64,000 nucleotides of DNA from Bacillus spizizenii TU-B-10 (GTDB lineage: Bacteria > Bacillota > Bacilli > Bacillales > Bacillaceae): contig NC_016047.1 in NCBI RefSeq assembly GCF_000227465.1, forward strand, positions 945,001 through 1,009,000, given 5' to 3'. Numbering within the stretch: position 1 is the stretch's first letter; each line of letters starts with the position of its first letter. A program made the position numbers and the translations under genes. Below, piece by piece: positions 35,353 through 43,915 of the stretch. Below the pieces are notes generated by a model, which had not been told where the DNA came from, did not search any database, and worked only from the letters and a program-made list of their open reading frames with translations.

Positions 35353-36474
35353 CTAACTCCTGGCTTGACGTTTTGAGAAATCTGTATCTTGATAATAACT
35401 GTTTTTGACGAGAACATTCGGCCCGAGGCATCGGACATTCGGACAGTGGCAATTCAGCTCTTTCGCAAGCTTGGTCTCTCTCCATTTTTCATAGGCGGAA
35501 GGGAGGCTGTCCGTCTGAATATTGCCAAGCGGCGGTGTATCGCCGAAATCGGTCACGATAATGTTTCCGTCGAAAATGTTCACATTCAGGCGGGAACGGC
35601 CGTCAGGGTCATTTCTCACCGTGACGTTTTTCGCCGCGCGAAGCCGGCGAAGCAGCTTTTGATCATCTTCGTTCTGACTGCAGGCATAAAACGGCAGTGT
35701 CCCGAACAGCATCCACGTATTTTCATCACGGATATCCAGCAAGCGGTGAATGGCCTGTCTCATCTCTTTCAGACTCAGAGATTCAAGAGCGCTTGCGAAA
35801 TCGCTTGGATACATCGGATGGACTTCGTGTCGCTGACATTTCATATCTTCTGTGATTTGTCGGTGAATATGCTCGATATGCGGAAGTGTGCGTTTATTTA
35901 GCATTGTTTCCGCAGATACCATCACCCCGGCATCGACTAACGTGCGGCTGTTTTCGATCATTTTTTCAAAATAGCGCGCGCGCTGTTCGAAGGTCGGTTT
36001 TCTGTCCATCATGGCAAAACCGATCTCAGCAAAATCCTCAACTGTACCCCAGTTATGAGAAATATGCAGCACATCAAGATACGGAATAATCCACTCGTAT
36101 CGATCAATATCAAGGGTCAGGTTGGAATTGATCTGCGTCCGCACGCCCCGTTCGTGGGCGTATTTCAATAACGGAACGACATATTCTTTTACTGATTTTA
36201 ACGAAAGCATCGGCTCTCCGCCTGTAATACTGATGGATCTCAGGCGCGGGATTTCCTCCAGTCGTTTTAACAGAAGATCTATTGGCAGAGCATTGGGGTC
36301 TTTAGGCTGCAATGTATAGCCTACAGCACAATGCTCGCATCTCATATTGCACAGTGTCGTCGTTGTGAATTCAACGTTTGTCAGCTGCATGTCTCCGTAT
36401 TGGTCAACATCCATATAGGCTTCCCAAGGGTCAAACTCAGGTGTGATCGGACGCAGCTTCGTGTTTTGTGTCAT
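35353..36474 (-). CDS. yfkAB: Radical SAM protein YfkAB
   Basis: A 373-residue enzyme. The 4Fe-4S/SAM motif CNMRCEHC (CxxxCxxC) lies near residue 42, followed by ISITGGEPML (the GGE motif) and, in the C-terminal half, further Cys residues in KELNCHCPNVRCLGPN that could bind an auxiliary cluster. It belongs to the YfkB/CxCxxxxC-type radical SAM family with unknown substrate. Older B. subtilis maps split it into yfkA and yfkB; here it is one uninterrupted frame. AAAGGAG is upstream of the ATG. Confidence 0.92.
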   Translation of the reverse strand: MTQNTKLRPITPEFDPWEAYMDVDQYGDMQLTNVEFTTTTLCNMRCEHCAVGYTLQPKDPNALPIDLLLKRLEEIPRLRSISITGGEPMLSLKSVKEYVVPLLKYAHERGVRTQINSNLTLDIDRYEWIIPYLDVLHISHNWGTVEDFAEIGFAMMDRKPTFEQRARYFEKMIENSRTLVDAGVMVSAETMLNKRTLPHIEHIHRQITEDMKCQRHEVHPMYPSDFASALESLSLKEMRQAIHRLLDIRDENTWMLFGTLPFYACSQNEDDQKLLRRLRAAKNVTVRNDPDGRSRLNVNIFDGNIIVTDFGDTPPLGNIQTDSLPSAYEKWRETKLAKELNCHCPNVRCLGPNVLVKNSYYQDTDFSKRQARS

Positions 36475-36619
36475 GACTATCTAACTCCTTTATAAATGGG
36501 GCATACTAACGCTGCCAACAGTTAATTTTAGACCTGATTTGTCAAGATCGCAAGTAGCGCAGCGATTGAAAAACGGCAAAAAATGAGCTACCATAATAAA
36601 AAATGAATGGAGGAACAGA

Positions 36620-36805
36620 ATGGGGAACGCCGTAAACAATAAGGATCAGCAGATTGATTATTTAAAGAACAGACTTGACATGTTTATGAACGTCATCGAT
36701 TCATTAGACCCTGAAGCAACCGACGTTGAAGATATAGACAGGCTCATTAGCATGCTTGATGATCTGGAAGCCAAATACGAACGCTTTAAAAAAGACTGGG
36801 AATAA
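36620..36805 (+). CDS. yfjT: Small helical protein YfjT (SE1561 family)
   Basis: A 61-residue acidic protein (MGNAVNNKDQQIDYLKNRLD ... YERFKKDWE), predicted to be all helix with coiled-coil heptads and no membrane segment. GGAGG lies 9 nt before the ATG and a compact terminator follows the stop (ACCGCG / CGCGGT plus Ts at 36806-36830). Function unknown. Confidence 0.85.
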   Translation: MGNAVNNKDQQIDYLKNRLDMFMNVIDSLDPEATDVEDIDRLISMLDDLEAKYERFKKDWE

Positions 36806-36831
36806 AACCGCGCGCACGCCGCGGTTTTTTG
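36806..36831 (+). terminator. Terminator after yfjT
   Basis: AACCGCG / CGCGGTT with a loop of 6-7 nt, then six Ts, right after the stop codon. Confidence 0.85.
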
Positions 36832-36905
36832 TTTGGCATAAAGCGTCAGTATAAAACGAAGCGCCTTTCTGTAAAATAAGAAAAAATGCAGAAGGAGCGC
36901 TGGCC

Positions 36906-37697
36906 ATGAAATGGATGTGTTCAATATGCTGTGCCGCCGTCTTGCTTGCTGGGGGCGCAGCACAGGCGGAAGCGGTGCCGAATGAGCCGATCAATTGGGG
37001 CTTTAAACGAAGTGTCAACCATCAGCCGCCTGATGCCGGGAAGCAGCTGAACAGTTTAATTGAAAAATACGACGCGTTTTATTTAGGCAATACAAAGGAA
37101 AAAACGATTTACTTGACGTTTGATAACGGCTATGAAAATGGCTATACGCCAAAAGTGCTTGATGTCTTAAAAAAACACCGCGTAACAGGCACATTTTTTG
37201 TCACAGGGCATTTCGTAAAGGATCAGCCTGAGCTGATTAAACGAATGTCAGATGAAGGCCATATTATTGGCAACCATTCCTTTCACCATCCGGATTTAAC
37301 CACAAAAACGGCTGATCAAATTCAGGACGAACTTGATTCAGTCAACGAAGAGGTCTATAAAATTACGGGAAAGCAGGACAACCTGTATCTGCGCCCGCCC
37401 CGCGGCGTGTTCAGTGAATACGTGCTGAAAGAAACGAAACGCTTAGGCTATCAAACCGTTTTCTGGTCGGTCGCTTTTGTTGATTGGAAAATCAACAACC
37501 AAAAGGGGAAGAAATATGCCTATGATCATATGATCAAACAGGCGCATCCAGGAGCCATTTACCTGCTTCACACCGTATCAAGGGACAATGCCGAAGCACT
37601 GGATGATGCAATCACAGATCTGAAAAAACAAGGCTACACATTTAAAAGCCTTGATGATTTAATGTTTGAGAAAGAAATGAAGCTGCCGTCTTTGTAA
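36906..37697 (+). CDS. pdaA: N-acetylmuramic acid deacetylase (delta-lactam synthesis in spore cortex)
   Basis: A 263-residue polysaccharide deacetylase. The signal peptide (MKWMCSICCAAVLLAGGAAQAEA) precedes a NodB domain with the metal/catalytic motifs TFDNGYENG, HSFHHPDLT and RPPRGVFSEY, ending at PGAIYLLHTVS. PdaA removes the acetyl group from muramic acid so that muramic-delta-lactam can form in the spore cortex, which germination lytic enzymes need. The first motif has Asn-Gly in place of the usual DDG, as is normal for PdaA. The ATG has GAAGGAG upstream. Confidence 0.95.
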   Translation: MKWMCSICCAAVLLAGGAAQAEAVPNEPINWGFKRSVNHQPPDAGKQLNSLIEKYDAFYLGNTKEKTIYLTFDNGYENGYTPKVLDVLKKHRVTGTFFVTGHFVKDQPELIKRMSDEGHIIGNHSFHHPDLTTKTADQIQDELDSVNEEVYKITGKQDNLYLRPPRGVFSEYVLKETKRLGYQTVFWSVAFVDWKINNQKGKKYAYDHMIKQAHPGAIYLLHTVSRDNAEALDDAITDLKKQGYTFKSLDDLMFEKEMKLPSL

Positions 37698-37702
37698 CGA
37701 GA

Positions 37703-37732
37703 AGAGCCTCTCCTTTAAGGAGAGGCTCTCTT
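37703..37732. terminator. Bidirectional terminator between pdaA and yfjR
   Basis: AGAGCCTCTCC / GGAGAGGCTCT with a 5-nt loop (TTTAA). Confidence 0.9.
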
Positions 37733-37733
37733 A

Positions 37734-38594
37734 TTATTTTATACATTTGATAAGTGCGGCCCAATCCAAGTCTCCGAAGCCTTTTTCAATTCCGCTTTCA
37801 AAATGGCTCTTGGCCAGCTCGGCAAGAGGGAGGTTTGCAGAGACCTGTTCTGCGGCGGCGAGTGCCAGATTGGTATCCTTCAGCCCTAAAGACATTTTGA
37901 AACCGGCCGGCTCAAATTTCTGCTCGGCCATGATGGTTCCGTAATTTTGATAGACAGGAGAGCCAAAGAGCGCGCTGGCGATTTCTAAAAATTGTTTTTG
38001 TTCTAAGCCGTATTTTTCCATCATTAAGAATGATTCAGATAATGCCTCCAGCATGGACACGAGCAAGAAATTGATGCTGATTTTGGCCGCGTTTGCTGTC
38101 TTGCTTTCTTCGCCGACGTCAAATACCTGCTGGCTCAGGCTGTCAAGCAGTGGCTTGGCGGTTTGCTTCGCTTCCGCCGGTCCGGCTGTTATGATGCGGA
38201 GCGCGGCTTTGGCGGCGGCATCCGGTCTTCCGAGCACAGGAGCTGCGAGGAAGGATTGTTCTTTCTCCGCATGAGCCGCTGCGAGCTTTTCTGAGAACTC
38301 AACACTGATGGTGCTCATCGAGATGTGAATGCCGTTCTTGGCTAATCCTTCAATCAGCCCGTTTTCTCCGAATGTCACGGCGCGGACAGAATCGTCATCT
38401 GAAAGCATCGTTATGACAATATCAGCGGACTCTGCCGCCTGTCGCGGCGTATCAGCTGCTTGTGCGCCTTCTGTTACAAATTCTTCCGTCTTTTGTTTTG
38501 TTCGATTATAAACAGTCAATTCATAGCCTGCCTGAAGCACGTTTCGGGCAATGGGCTGTCCCATATTGCCGAGTCCGATCACAGCAATTTTCAA
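37734..38594 (-). CDS. yfjR: NAD(P)-dependent beta-hydroxyacid dehydrogenase family protein
   Basis: A 286-residue enzyme of the 3-hydroxyisobutyrate/tartronate-semialdehyde reductase family. The N-terminal Rossmann motif is AVIGLGNMGQPIARNVLQAG, the substrate motif is in LAAPVLGRPDAA and the catalytic Lys is in TANAAKISINFLL. The substrate is unknown; glyoxylate/succinic-semialdehyde reductase activity is typical of relatives. The start is a TTG at 38594 with GGGAGTG 6-7 nt upstream; a reading 31 codons longer crosses the promoter and has no ribosome site. Confidence 0.88.
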   Translation of the reverse strand: MKIAVIGLGNMGQPIARNVLQAGYELTVYNRTKQKTEEFVTEGAQAADTPRQAAESADIVITMLSDDDSVRAVTFGENGLIEGLAKNGIHISMSTISVEFSEKLAAAHAEKEQSFLAAPVLGRPDAAAKAALRIITAGPAEAKQTAKPLLDSLSQQVFDVGEESKTANAAKISINFLLVSMLEALSESFLMMEKYGLEQKQFLEIASALFGSPVYQNYGTIMAEQKFEPAGFKMSLGLKDTNLALAAAEQVSANLPLAELAKSHFESGIEKGFGDLDWAALIKCIK

Positions 38595-38694
38595 TCTGAT
38601 CACTCCCAGAACATTTTTTCCATTATAAACAAAATGAACATCATATGCATGGAAATCTGCTTGCCAACATAAAAAGAACAGCTTCACGCTGTCC

Positions 38695-39654
38695 TCATTT
38701 AAAAATTTTGAACCATCCTTTATGTAAAAACCATATCAACATCCCGATCACAAGCGCGGCCATCAGGCCAAGTACAGCAAAATATCCGTATTTCCAATGC
38801 AGCTCCGGCATGTTGTCAAAGTTCATGCCGTATACGCCGGCAATAAAGGTGAGCGGGATAAAAATGGTCGATACGATCGTCAGTGTCATCATAATCGCGT
38901 TCATCCGGTTTGAATTCAATGTCACGTAGCTGTCGCGCAAGTCGGACGTCATGTCACGATTGGATTCGACAATCTCAGACAATTTTAACAAATGATCGTA
39001 TATGTCGCTGAAGTAGGCTTTCGTTTCCCGCTGCTCTTTCACATGGTCAAGGCTTAAAATCCGATAGAGCAAATCACGCATCGGAATAATGGTCCGTCTT
39101 AGATGCAAAAGGTCTGTCCTGAGATCAAACACCTCATTCATCAGTGTTCCGTACGTTTTGTGGGGCCGGCTCTCTTCAATTTCGTTCAGCCGGTCTTCAA
39201 TTTTGTACACGAGAGGAAAATATTCATCAACAAGCTGATCCATAATCATGTAAGAGATATGCCCAGGCCCTTTTTTCAATATGTCCGGTGAAGCATACAA
39301 ACGCTCCCGGACTTTGGCGATTCCGGGTGTTTCGTGTAAATGAAAGGTGACGACAAATCGTTCGCCTTGAAAAATATCAACTTCCTCCGTCTCAAGCGTT
39401 TCCTTATTCAGCGCATGAATCACGTAAAAGCGATAACCGTCATAATGGTCAAGCTTCGGCCGCTGCATATGCTGGAAGCAATCCTCAATGGCAAGCGGAT
39501 GAAAATGAAAAAAATCTCTCAATAATGCCGTTTCCGTATCCTCCGGGCCATATAAATCAACCCAGTACCACGCAATATCAGGCTGTTCCACTCGTTCGAT
39601 CGGTATATTTTTCAGCAGCTGATGCTCTGTTGTAATTGCCGTAATGTTGATCAT
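38695..39654 (-). CDS. corA: CorA-type magnesium transporter
   Basis: A 319-residue channel (YfjQ). A large cytoplasmic N-domain is followed by two C-terminal helices; the selectivity motif YGMNFDNMPELHW (GMN) closes the first one near residue 280. It conducts Mg2+ and possibly Co2+/Ni2+. The ATG at 39654 has GGTGGAGG upstream; the 7-codon longer reading begins inside that site. Divergent from yfjP. Confidence 0.93.
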   Translation of the reverse strand: MINITAITTEHQLLKNIPIERVEQPDIAWYWVDLYGPEDTETALLRDFFHFHPLAIEDCFQHMQRPKLDHYDGYRFYVIHALNKETLETEEVDIFQGERFVVTFHLHETPGIAKVRERLYASPDILKKGPGHISYMIMDQLVDEYFPLVYKIEDRLNEIEESRPHKTYGTLMNEVFDLRTDLLHLRRTIIPMRDLLYRILSLDHVKEQRETKAYFSDIYDHLLKLSEIVESNRDMTSDLRDSYVTLNSNRMNAIMMTLTIVSTIFIPLTFIAGVYGMNFDNMPELHWKYGYFAVLGLMAALVIGMLIWFLHKGWFKIFK

Positions 39655-39770
39655 AAACAACCCTCCACCTGCCATTATATCATGCGGCCTTTAGGAGAAA
39701 AGTATACGGTGTTCTGCCTATTTCCAGCGGCGTGTTATACTGGACAAAAAACGGAAAAAGGGTGGATTGC

Positions 39771-40634
39771 ATGTGGAAGGAAAAAGTATCTGTCACGCCT
39801 CCGTACCATTTTGACCGCGTGTTGGACAGACTGTCTTTAGACCCTCTCAATGCGGCAGATAAAGAAACGCGGGAAATATGCGTGCCGATCAGAAACCAAG
39901 CGGGAGACGTGTGCATTGTGAAGGTACAGGCGTTAGGCCATGCGGATGAGCCTGAGTTTCTCGTCAGAGGAGAAACGGATCAGGATGAGATGATGAAGGA
40001 AATCAAGCGGATTTTTCAATGGGAAAATGATCTGCAGCACGTTCTCGATCATTTTTCGAAAACGAGTCTGTCCGCCATCTTTGAAGCACATGCAGGCACG
40101 CCACTTGTACTGGACTACAGCGTGTACAATTGCATCATGAAATGCATCATCCACCAGCAGCTCAATCTTTCCTTCGCTTACACGCTAACAGAACGGTTTG
40201 TCCATGCGTTTGGCGAACAGAAGGACGGCGTGTGGTGCTATCCAAAGCCGGAAACGATTGCGGAACTCGATTATCAGGATCTGCGCGATCTGCAATTCAG
40301 CATGAGAAAAGCGGAATACACCATTGATACGTCAAGGATGATCGCAGAAGGCACACTCGACTTGTCAGAGCTTCCGAATATGACGGATGAGGACATTATG
40401 AAGAAACTAATCAAAATCAGAGGCATCGGCCCGTGGACCGTACAAAACGTCCTCATGTTCGGCCTTGGACGCCCTAATTTATTTCCGCTTGCCGATATCG
40501 GACTCCAGAATGCGATCAAACGCCATTTTCAGCTGGACGATAAGCCGGCAAAGGATGTCATGCTTGCGATGAGCAAAGAGTGGGAGCCTTATTTAAGCTA
40601 TGCGTCTTTGTATTTGTGGAGAAGTATAGAATAA
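39771..40634 (+). CDS. yfjP: AlkA-type DNA-3-methyladenine glycosylase
   Basis: A 287-residue base-excision enzyme. The helix-hairpin-helix LIKIRGIGPWTVQNVLMFGLG is followed by the catalytic Asp in PLADIGLQNAI (HhH-GPD fold). The N-terminal region is divergent, like the AlkA N-domain. It would remove alkylated purines. The ATG at 39771 lies after AAAAGGGTGG; a start 13 codons earlier overlaps the corA promoter region and is not supported. It is a paralogue of B. subtilis alkA, whose exact substrate range is unknown. Confidence 0.88.
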   Translation: MWKEKVSVTPPYHFDRVLDRLSLDPLNAADKETREICVPIRNQAGDVCIVKVQALGHADEPEFLVRGETDQDEMMKEIKRIFQWENDLQHVLDHFSKTSLSAIFEAHAGTPLVLDYSVYNCIMKCIIHQQLNLSFAYTLTERFVHAFGEQKDGVWCYPKPETIAELDYQDLRDLQFSMRKAEYTIDTSRMIAEGTLDLSELPNMTDEDIMKKLIKIRGIGPWTVQNVLMFGLGRPNLFPLADIGLQNAIKRHFQLDDKPAKDVMLAMSKEWEPYLSYASLYLWRSIE

Positions 40635-40683
40635 TTCGTCTGACAATGAAGGAAATCCTGCAAACGTGTTATACTAGTTAGAT

Positions 40684-40721
40684 GTGAAAAAAACATTTCA
40701 CTTTCTGCCATCTGCAGAAAG
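40684..40721 (+). other. Two adjacent hairpins in the rlmCD leader
   Basis: GTGAAA/TTTCAC (40684-40701) and CTTTCTGC/GCAGAAAG (40701-40721, 5-nt loop) lie between a -10-like TATACT (about 40670) and the rlmCD ribosome site (40736). Neither has a following U tract, so they look like leader structure rather than terminators. Confidence 0.5.
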
Positions 40722-40747
40722 CTTCATATAGAAACGGAGAGAACAAC

Positions 40748-42148
40748 GTGAACCAACAAAAAAAACAGGCGCCCGTTGAACTGAAAGTCGGACAAACCTT
40801 TCCTCTGACGATTAAGCGTCTCGGCATTAACGGAGAAGGTGTCGGCTATTTTAAGAAAAAAGTCGTCTTTGTGCCCGGCGCGCTTCCTGGCGAAGAGGTT
40901 GTCGTGCAGGCGACAAAGGTTCAGCCGAAGTTTTCGGAGGGCCGCATTAAGAAGATCCGCAAGGCGTCTGAGCACCGAGTGGCACCGCCTTGCCCTGTAT
41001 ACGAACAGTGCGGCGGCTGTCAGCTTCAGCACCTTGCATACAGCCAGCAGCTTCGGGAAAAACGCGATATCGTCATTCAGTCGCTTGAACGCCATACGAA
41101 GTTTAAAGTTGAAAACATGGAAATCAAAGAAACGATCGGCATGGACAACCCGTGGAATTACCGCAACAAAAGCCAATTCCAGATCGGGCGCTCGCAAAGC
41201 GGCAGCATCATCGCCGGCTTATACGGCCTTGATTCTCATGACATTGTGCCGATTAAAGACTGTGTCGTTCAGCATCCGGCAACCAACAAAACAACAGGCA
41301 TCGTCCGCCGCATTTTAGAGGATTTCAATGTGTCTGTTTATAATGAACGGAAACGAAAAGGCGACGTTCGCACCATTGTGACAAGAGTCGGCTTTGAAAC
41401 AGGCGAAGTGCAGGTCGTGCTTGTAACGGCAAAAGAAACGCTTCCGCACAAGGAAGAAATCGTCAAAGCGATCCAAAAGCGCCTGCCAGAGGTCAAATCT
41501 ATTATCCAGAATGTAAACGGAGCGAAAACCTCAGTGATTTTCGGTGAGAAAACAAAACCGCTCGCCGGAAAAACAGTGATTCAAGAAGTGCTTGGCGACG
41601 TTTCATTTGAACTGAGCGCCCGCGCCTTCTTCCAGCTCAACCCGGAACAAACCGTCAAGCTGTATGACGAAGTGAAAAAAGCGGCGCAGCTGACCGGAAA
41701 AGAAAAAGTCGTTGACGCGTATTGCGGCGTCGGCACCATCGGCATGTGGGTAGCGGACGGAGCGAAGGAAGTCCGCGGCATGGACGTCATCAAGGAATCA
41801 ATTGATGATGCCAAGAAAAACGCCAAAAAACACGGCATGACAAATGCCACATATGTCACAGGAACAGCCGAGCACTGGCTCCCGAAATGGACGAAAGAAG
41901 GTTTCCGCCCGGACGTCGTCATCGTTGACCCGCCAAGAACCGGCTGTGACAACACGTTCCTAGACACGATCAAAAAAGTCAAACCGAAACGCTTTGTCTA
42001 CGTTTCCTGCAACCCATCCACGCTTGCGAAGGATTTGCAGGCGCTGTCGAAGGATTATCGCGTGGAGTATATTCAGCCTGTGGATATGTTTCCGCAGACG
42101 GCTCATGTTGAAGCAGTGGCGAGACTTGTATTAAAATCGTCTAACTAA
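40748..42148 (+). CDS. rlmCD: 23S rRNA (uracil-C5) methyltransferase RlmCD
   Basis: Methylates U747 and U1939 of 23S rRNA in B. subtilis. A TRAM domain at the N-terminus (residues about 10-65) is followed by the Fe-S cysteines in [15 protein letters not shown] and, in the C-terminal half, the SAM-binding [15 protein letters not shown], the DPPRTGCD motif and the nucleophile Cys in [12 protein letters not shown]. The length of 466 is normal. The start is a GTG at 40748 with GGAGAG upstream. It ends at a long terminator, after which base composition drops. Confidence 0.95.
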   Translation: MNQQKKQAPVELKVGQTFPLTIKRLGINGEGVGYFKKKVVFVPGALPGEEVVVQATKVQPKFSEGRIKKIRKASEHRVAPPCPVYEQCGGCQLQHLAYSQQLREKRDIVIQSLERHTKFKVENMEIKETIGMDNPWNYRNKSQFQIGRSQSGSIIAGLYGLDSHDIVPIKDCVVQHPATNKTTGIVRRILEDFNVSVYNERKRKGDVRTIVTRVGFETGEVQVVLVTAKETLPHKEEIVKAIQKRLPEVKSIIQNVNGAKTSVIFGEKTKPLAGKTVIQEVLGDVSFELSARAFFQLNPEQTVKLYDEVKKAAQLTGKEKVVDAYCGVGTIGMWVADGAKEVRGMDVIKESIDDAKKNAKKHGMTNATYVTGTAEHWLPKWTKEGFRPDVVIVDPPRTGCDNTFLDTIKKVKPKRFVYVSCNPSTLAKDLQALSKDYRVEYIQPVDMFPQTAHVEAVARLVLKSSN

Positions 42149-42186
42149 AAAGAACATTTCCCAGTCATAAAATAGTTTTCCTAATA

Positions 42187-42233
42187 AGACCTGGATTTCG
42201 GTAAAATAAACAATTCCGATTTCCGGGTCTTTT
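42187..42233 (+). terminator. Terminator after rlmCD
   Basis: AGACCTGGATTTCGG / CCGATTTCCGGGTCT form a long, slightly mismatched stem with a run of Ts. Confidence 0.8.
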
Positions 42234-42885
42234 TCGTGCGCAGCCCTTGTCCTGACTGTCTTTTCTCAAATTTGTCTTCCTTCTTTTCTCGGAGATCTTT
42301 ATTTTAACTGGCGAAAAGAGTTGAAAAACGTGTTGAAAAGCGGGTGAAAAACAGCCAATTTTGAACAGAAAAAGTATGAAAATGGGGGTTCGGTAGATAA
42401 GATTGTATATAATTTATCCCCCTTCCTATAAGCAAAACTTTAAAATGTTTATTTTTCTAATTGGCAGTTATTTAATCGGAAAAATTTCCTTCCAGTATGA
42501 TTAAAATACATGAGTAGAATGATGTAAAATCATAGATATATTTTTCATAATTTGTAAAATTATATATTGACTTGCAGTTATTACGTGTGAAATATTGATT
42601 ATAGGAATATAAGGAAAGGTATGGCGTATATCATTTCAAGAGTCATTCGATTTAAAAAGTTGAAACATTGTAATAAACGAAAGAGGTGAAAATGATGGCC
42701 AACCCCATTTTAAAATGAATAACGTATGAGCACTACAACAATTAAATAATAGTGCCGAGACGATAACAACTATTACAGTAATACCTACAATGGTTATATC
42801 CTTGCGACAATCATGCTTCATAATATAATGATTTTAGATTGACACTTGTCTAAAAAGTATTGCAGAGAAGGAAATGGATAACTAA
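42234..42885. other. AT-rich, largely non-coding interval with tandem mini-ORFs
   Basis: About 650 bp with no convincing gene. A TTGACT at 42567 could be a -35 box. It is followed by two tiny plus-strand ORFs with ribosome-like sites: 42621-42689 (22 codons, MAYIISRVIRFKKLKHCNKR..., after AAGGAAAGGT) and 42692-42718 (MMANPILK, after AGAGGTG). A 61-codon minus-strand ORF over the same stretch (42821-42636) has one hydrophobic helix but no ribosome site. Whether any of these is expressed cannot be judged from sequence. Confidence 0.4.
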
Positions 42886-43170
42886 ATGGATAAAGTATAT
42901 AAAAAACGACCGTTATATAAAAGAAGTTGGTTTCAAACATTTTTGGCATTTTTAGTATCTCAGTTTTATTTTAATTTTGTAGAATTAACGGGATGGGGTC
43001 CTAAGTATAGAGAAATGAATGGATTCCCGGCAAACATAGTGGAACTAGATTTCTTTCAAACATATCTTTCATTCTATGATAATCCATGGTTTAATATTAT
43101 TACTGTTTTCTTGGGAGTTTTCACTATTATACAAATAATTACAGGGATAACAAGGGATATTCGAAATTAA
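42886..43170 (+). CDS. YfzA-like small membrane protein
   Basis: A 94-residue protein with an N-terminal basic stretch (MDKVYKKRPLYKRSW), two hydrophobic segments (FQTFLAFLVSQFYFNFV and FNIITVFLGVFTIIQIITG) and the conserved-looking loop ELDFFQTYLSFYDNPWFN. The loop pattern (FF-x3-F-x2-Y-x2-P-x-FN) recalls the YfzA-like family of Bacillus; function is unknown. Immediately before the ATG lies an in-frame mini-ORF, ATG GAT AAC TAA (42874-42885), whose stop abuts this start, and the GAAGG ribosome site fits the upstream ATG better. The gene is AT-rich unlike its neighbours, suggesting acquisition. Confidence 0.65.
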   Translation: MDKVYKKRPLYKRSWFQTFLAFLVSQFYFNFVELTGWGPKYREMNGFPANIVELDFFQTYLSFYDNPWFNIITVFLGVFTIIQIITGITRDIRN

Positions 43171-43241
43171 AACAATAACTTCTGATGCCTTATTTAATGA
43201 TGAAAGAAAATGAAGACTTTCTTAATTAATCTTATGAGTGA

Positions 43242-43275
43242 AGACTGCGACACTTAGTCAGCAGTCTATTTTATT
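43242..43275 (+). terminator. Terminator downstream of the YfzA-like gene
   Basis: AGACTGC / GCAGTCT with a short inner GAC/GTC pairing, followed by ATTTTATT. Confidence 0.6.
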
Positions 43276-43446
43276 GGTTCCAGGATTACCGAATTATAAC
43301 CCTATACAAATATATAGTAGGTTGCCACTTGCTGCGTTGGTTATTTTCTAAATCATGAGCAAATCCCAAATGGTTCAGATTAAAGTTCTTGCATTTTTTT
43401 AAGTAGGAGTTTATTTTCTCTTTTCTTTACTCCATGTGATTCACAA

Positions 43447-43779
43447 GTGGTAGCAGGCTTAAGTAGAGGTTTTTTCATTCTCTTGAGTACTCAGTTATAC
43501 CACCCCCAACTCAATTTGCTTAATCAAAGTTTATCTCTTGAAATTAGTTTTTCCGCAAATATGATATTGAGATACGGATATGGTGTAGCGTTAAATATCT
43601 TATCTTCAATAACAGGACAATTATTTGCGTTGGTAATATGGAGAACTCATATGATATTCTATTTAGGTTGGAATACTTTTTATCCAAAAAGTTCAAAAGT
43701 AAGGCCACTAAGAAAGACGAAGGTCAGCGCCAGTGTTAACCACAATATAAAAAATAGGGTAGATAATCATCCCACGTGA
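43447..43779 (+). CDS. Hypothetical protein or gene fragment, 110 codons
   Basis: The frame is open from 43384 to 43779. A GTG at 43447 is the first usual start and has no ribosome site. The first two thirds are moderately hydrophobic (GFFILLSTQLYHP, YGVALNILSSITGQLFALVIW), the end is basic and polar. I do not recognise the family. The lack of a start signal and the AT-rich setting make a decayed fragment of a membrane protein as likely as a working gene. The rest of 43276-43900 shows nothing else I can support. Confidence 0.3.
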   Translation: MVAGLSRGFFILLSTQLYHPQLNLLNQSLSLEISFSANMILRYGYGVALNILSSITGQLFALVIWRTHMIFYLGWNTFYPKSSKVRPLRKTKVSASVNHNIKNRVDNHPT

Positions 43780-43915
43780 AATGTTCAAAATTTACTATAG
43801 ATTGATAAGAAATGCTTTCGCATGCGATAAGTGTAAAAAGAAAGCGTGGTTCAGTTTTTTAATATTGAGATAAAGGTATAGCCGTATCCCCTAATGAAAG
43901 GATTTGATTTTTGTT

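Noticed and set aside
35353-36474. yfkA and yfkB as two separate genes
   Set aside because: The frame is continuous over 373 codons with motifs at both ends, so the older split annotation does not apply here.
39340-39525. Short plus-strand ORFs antisense to corA
   Set aside because: Typical shadows of a well-supported gene on the other strand.
42636-42821. 61-codon minus-strand ORF with one hydrophobic helix, possible small toxin
   Set aside because: No ribosome site precedes the ATG, and the sequence does not match toxin families that I know; mentioned only as part of the AT-rich island.
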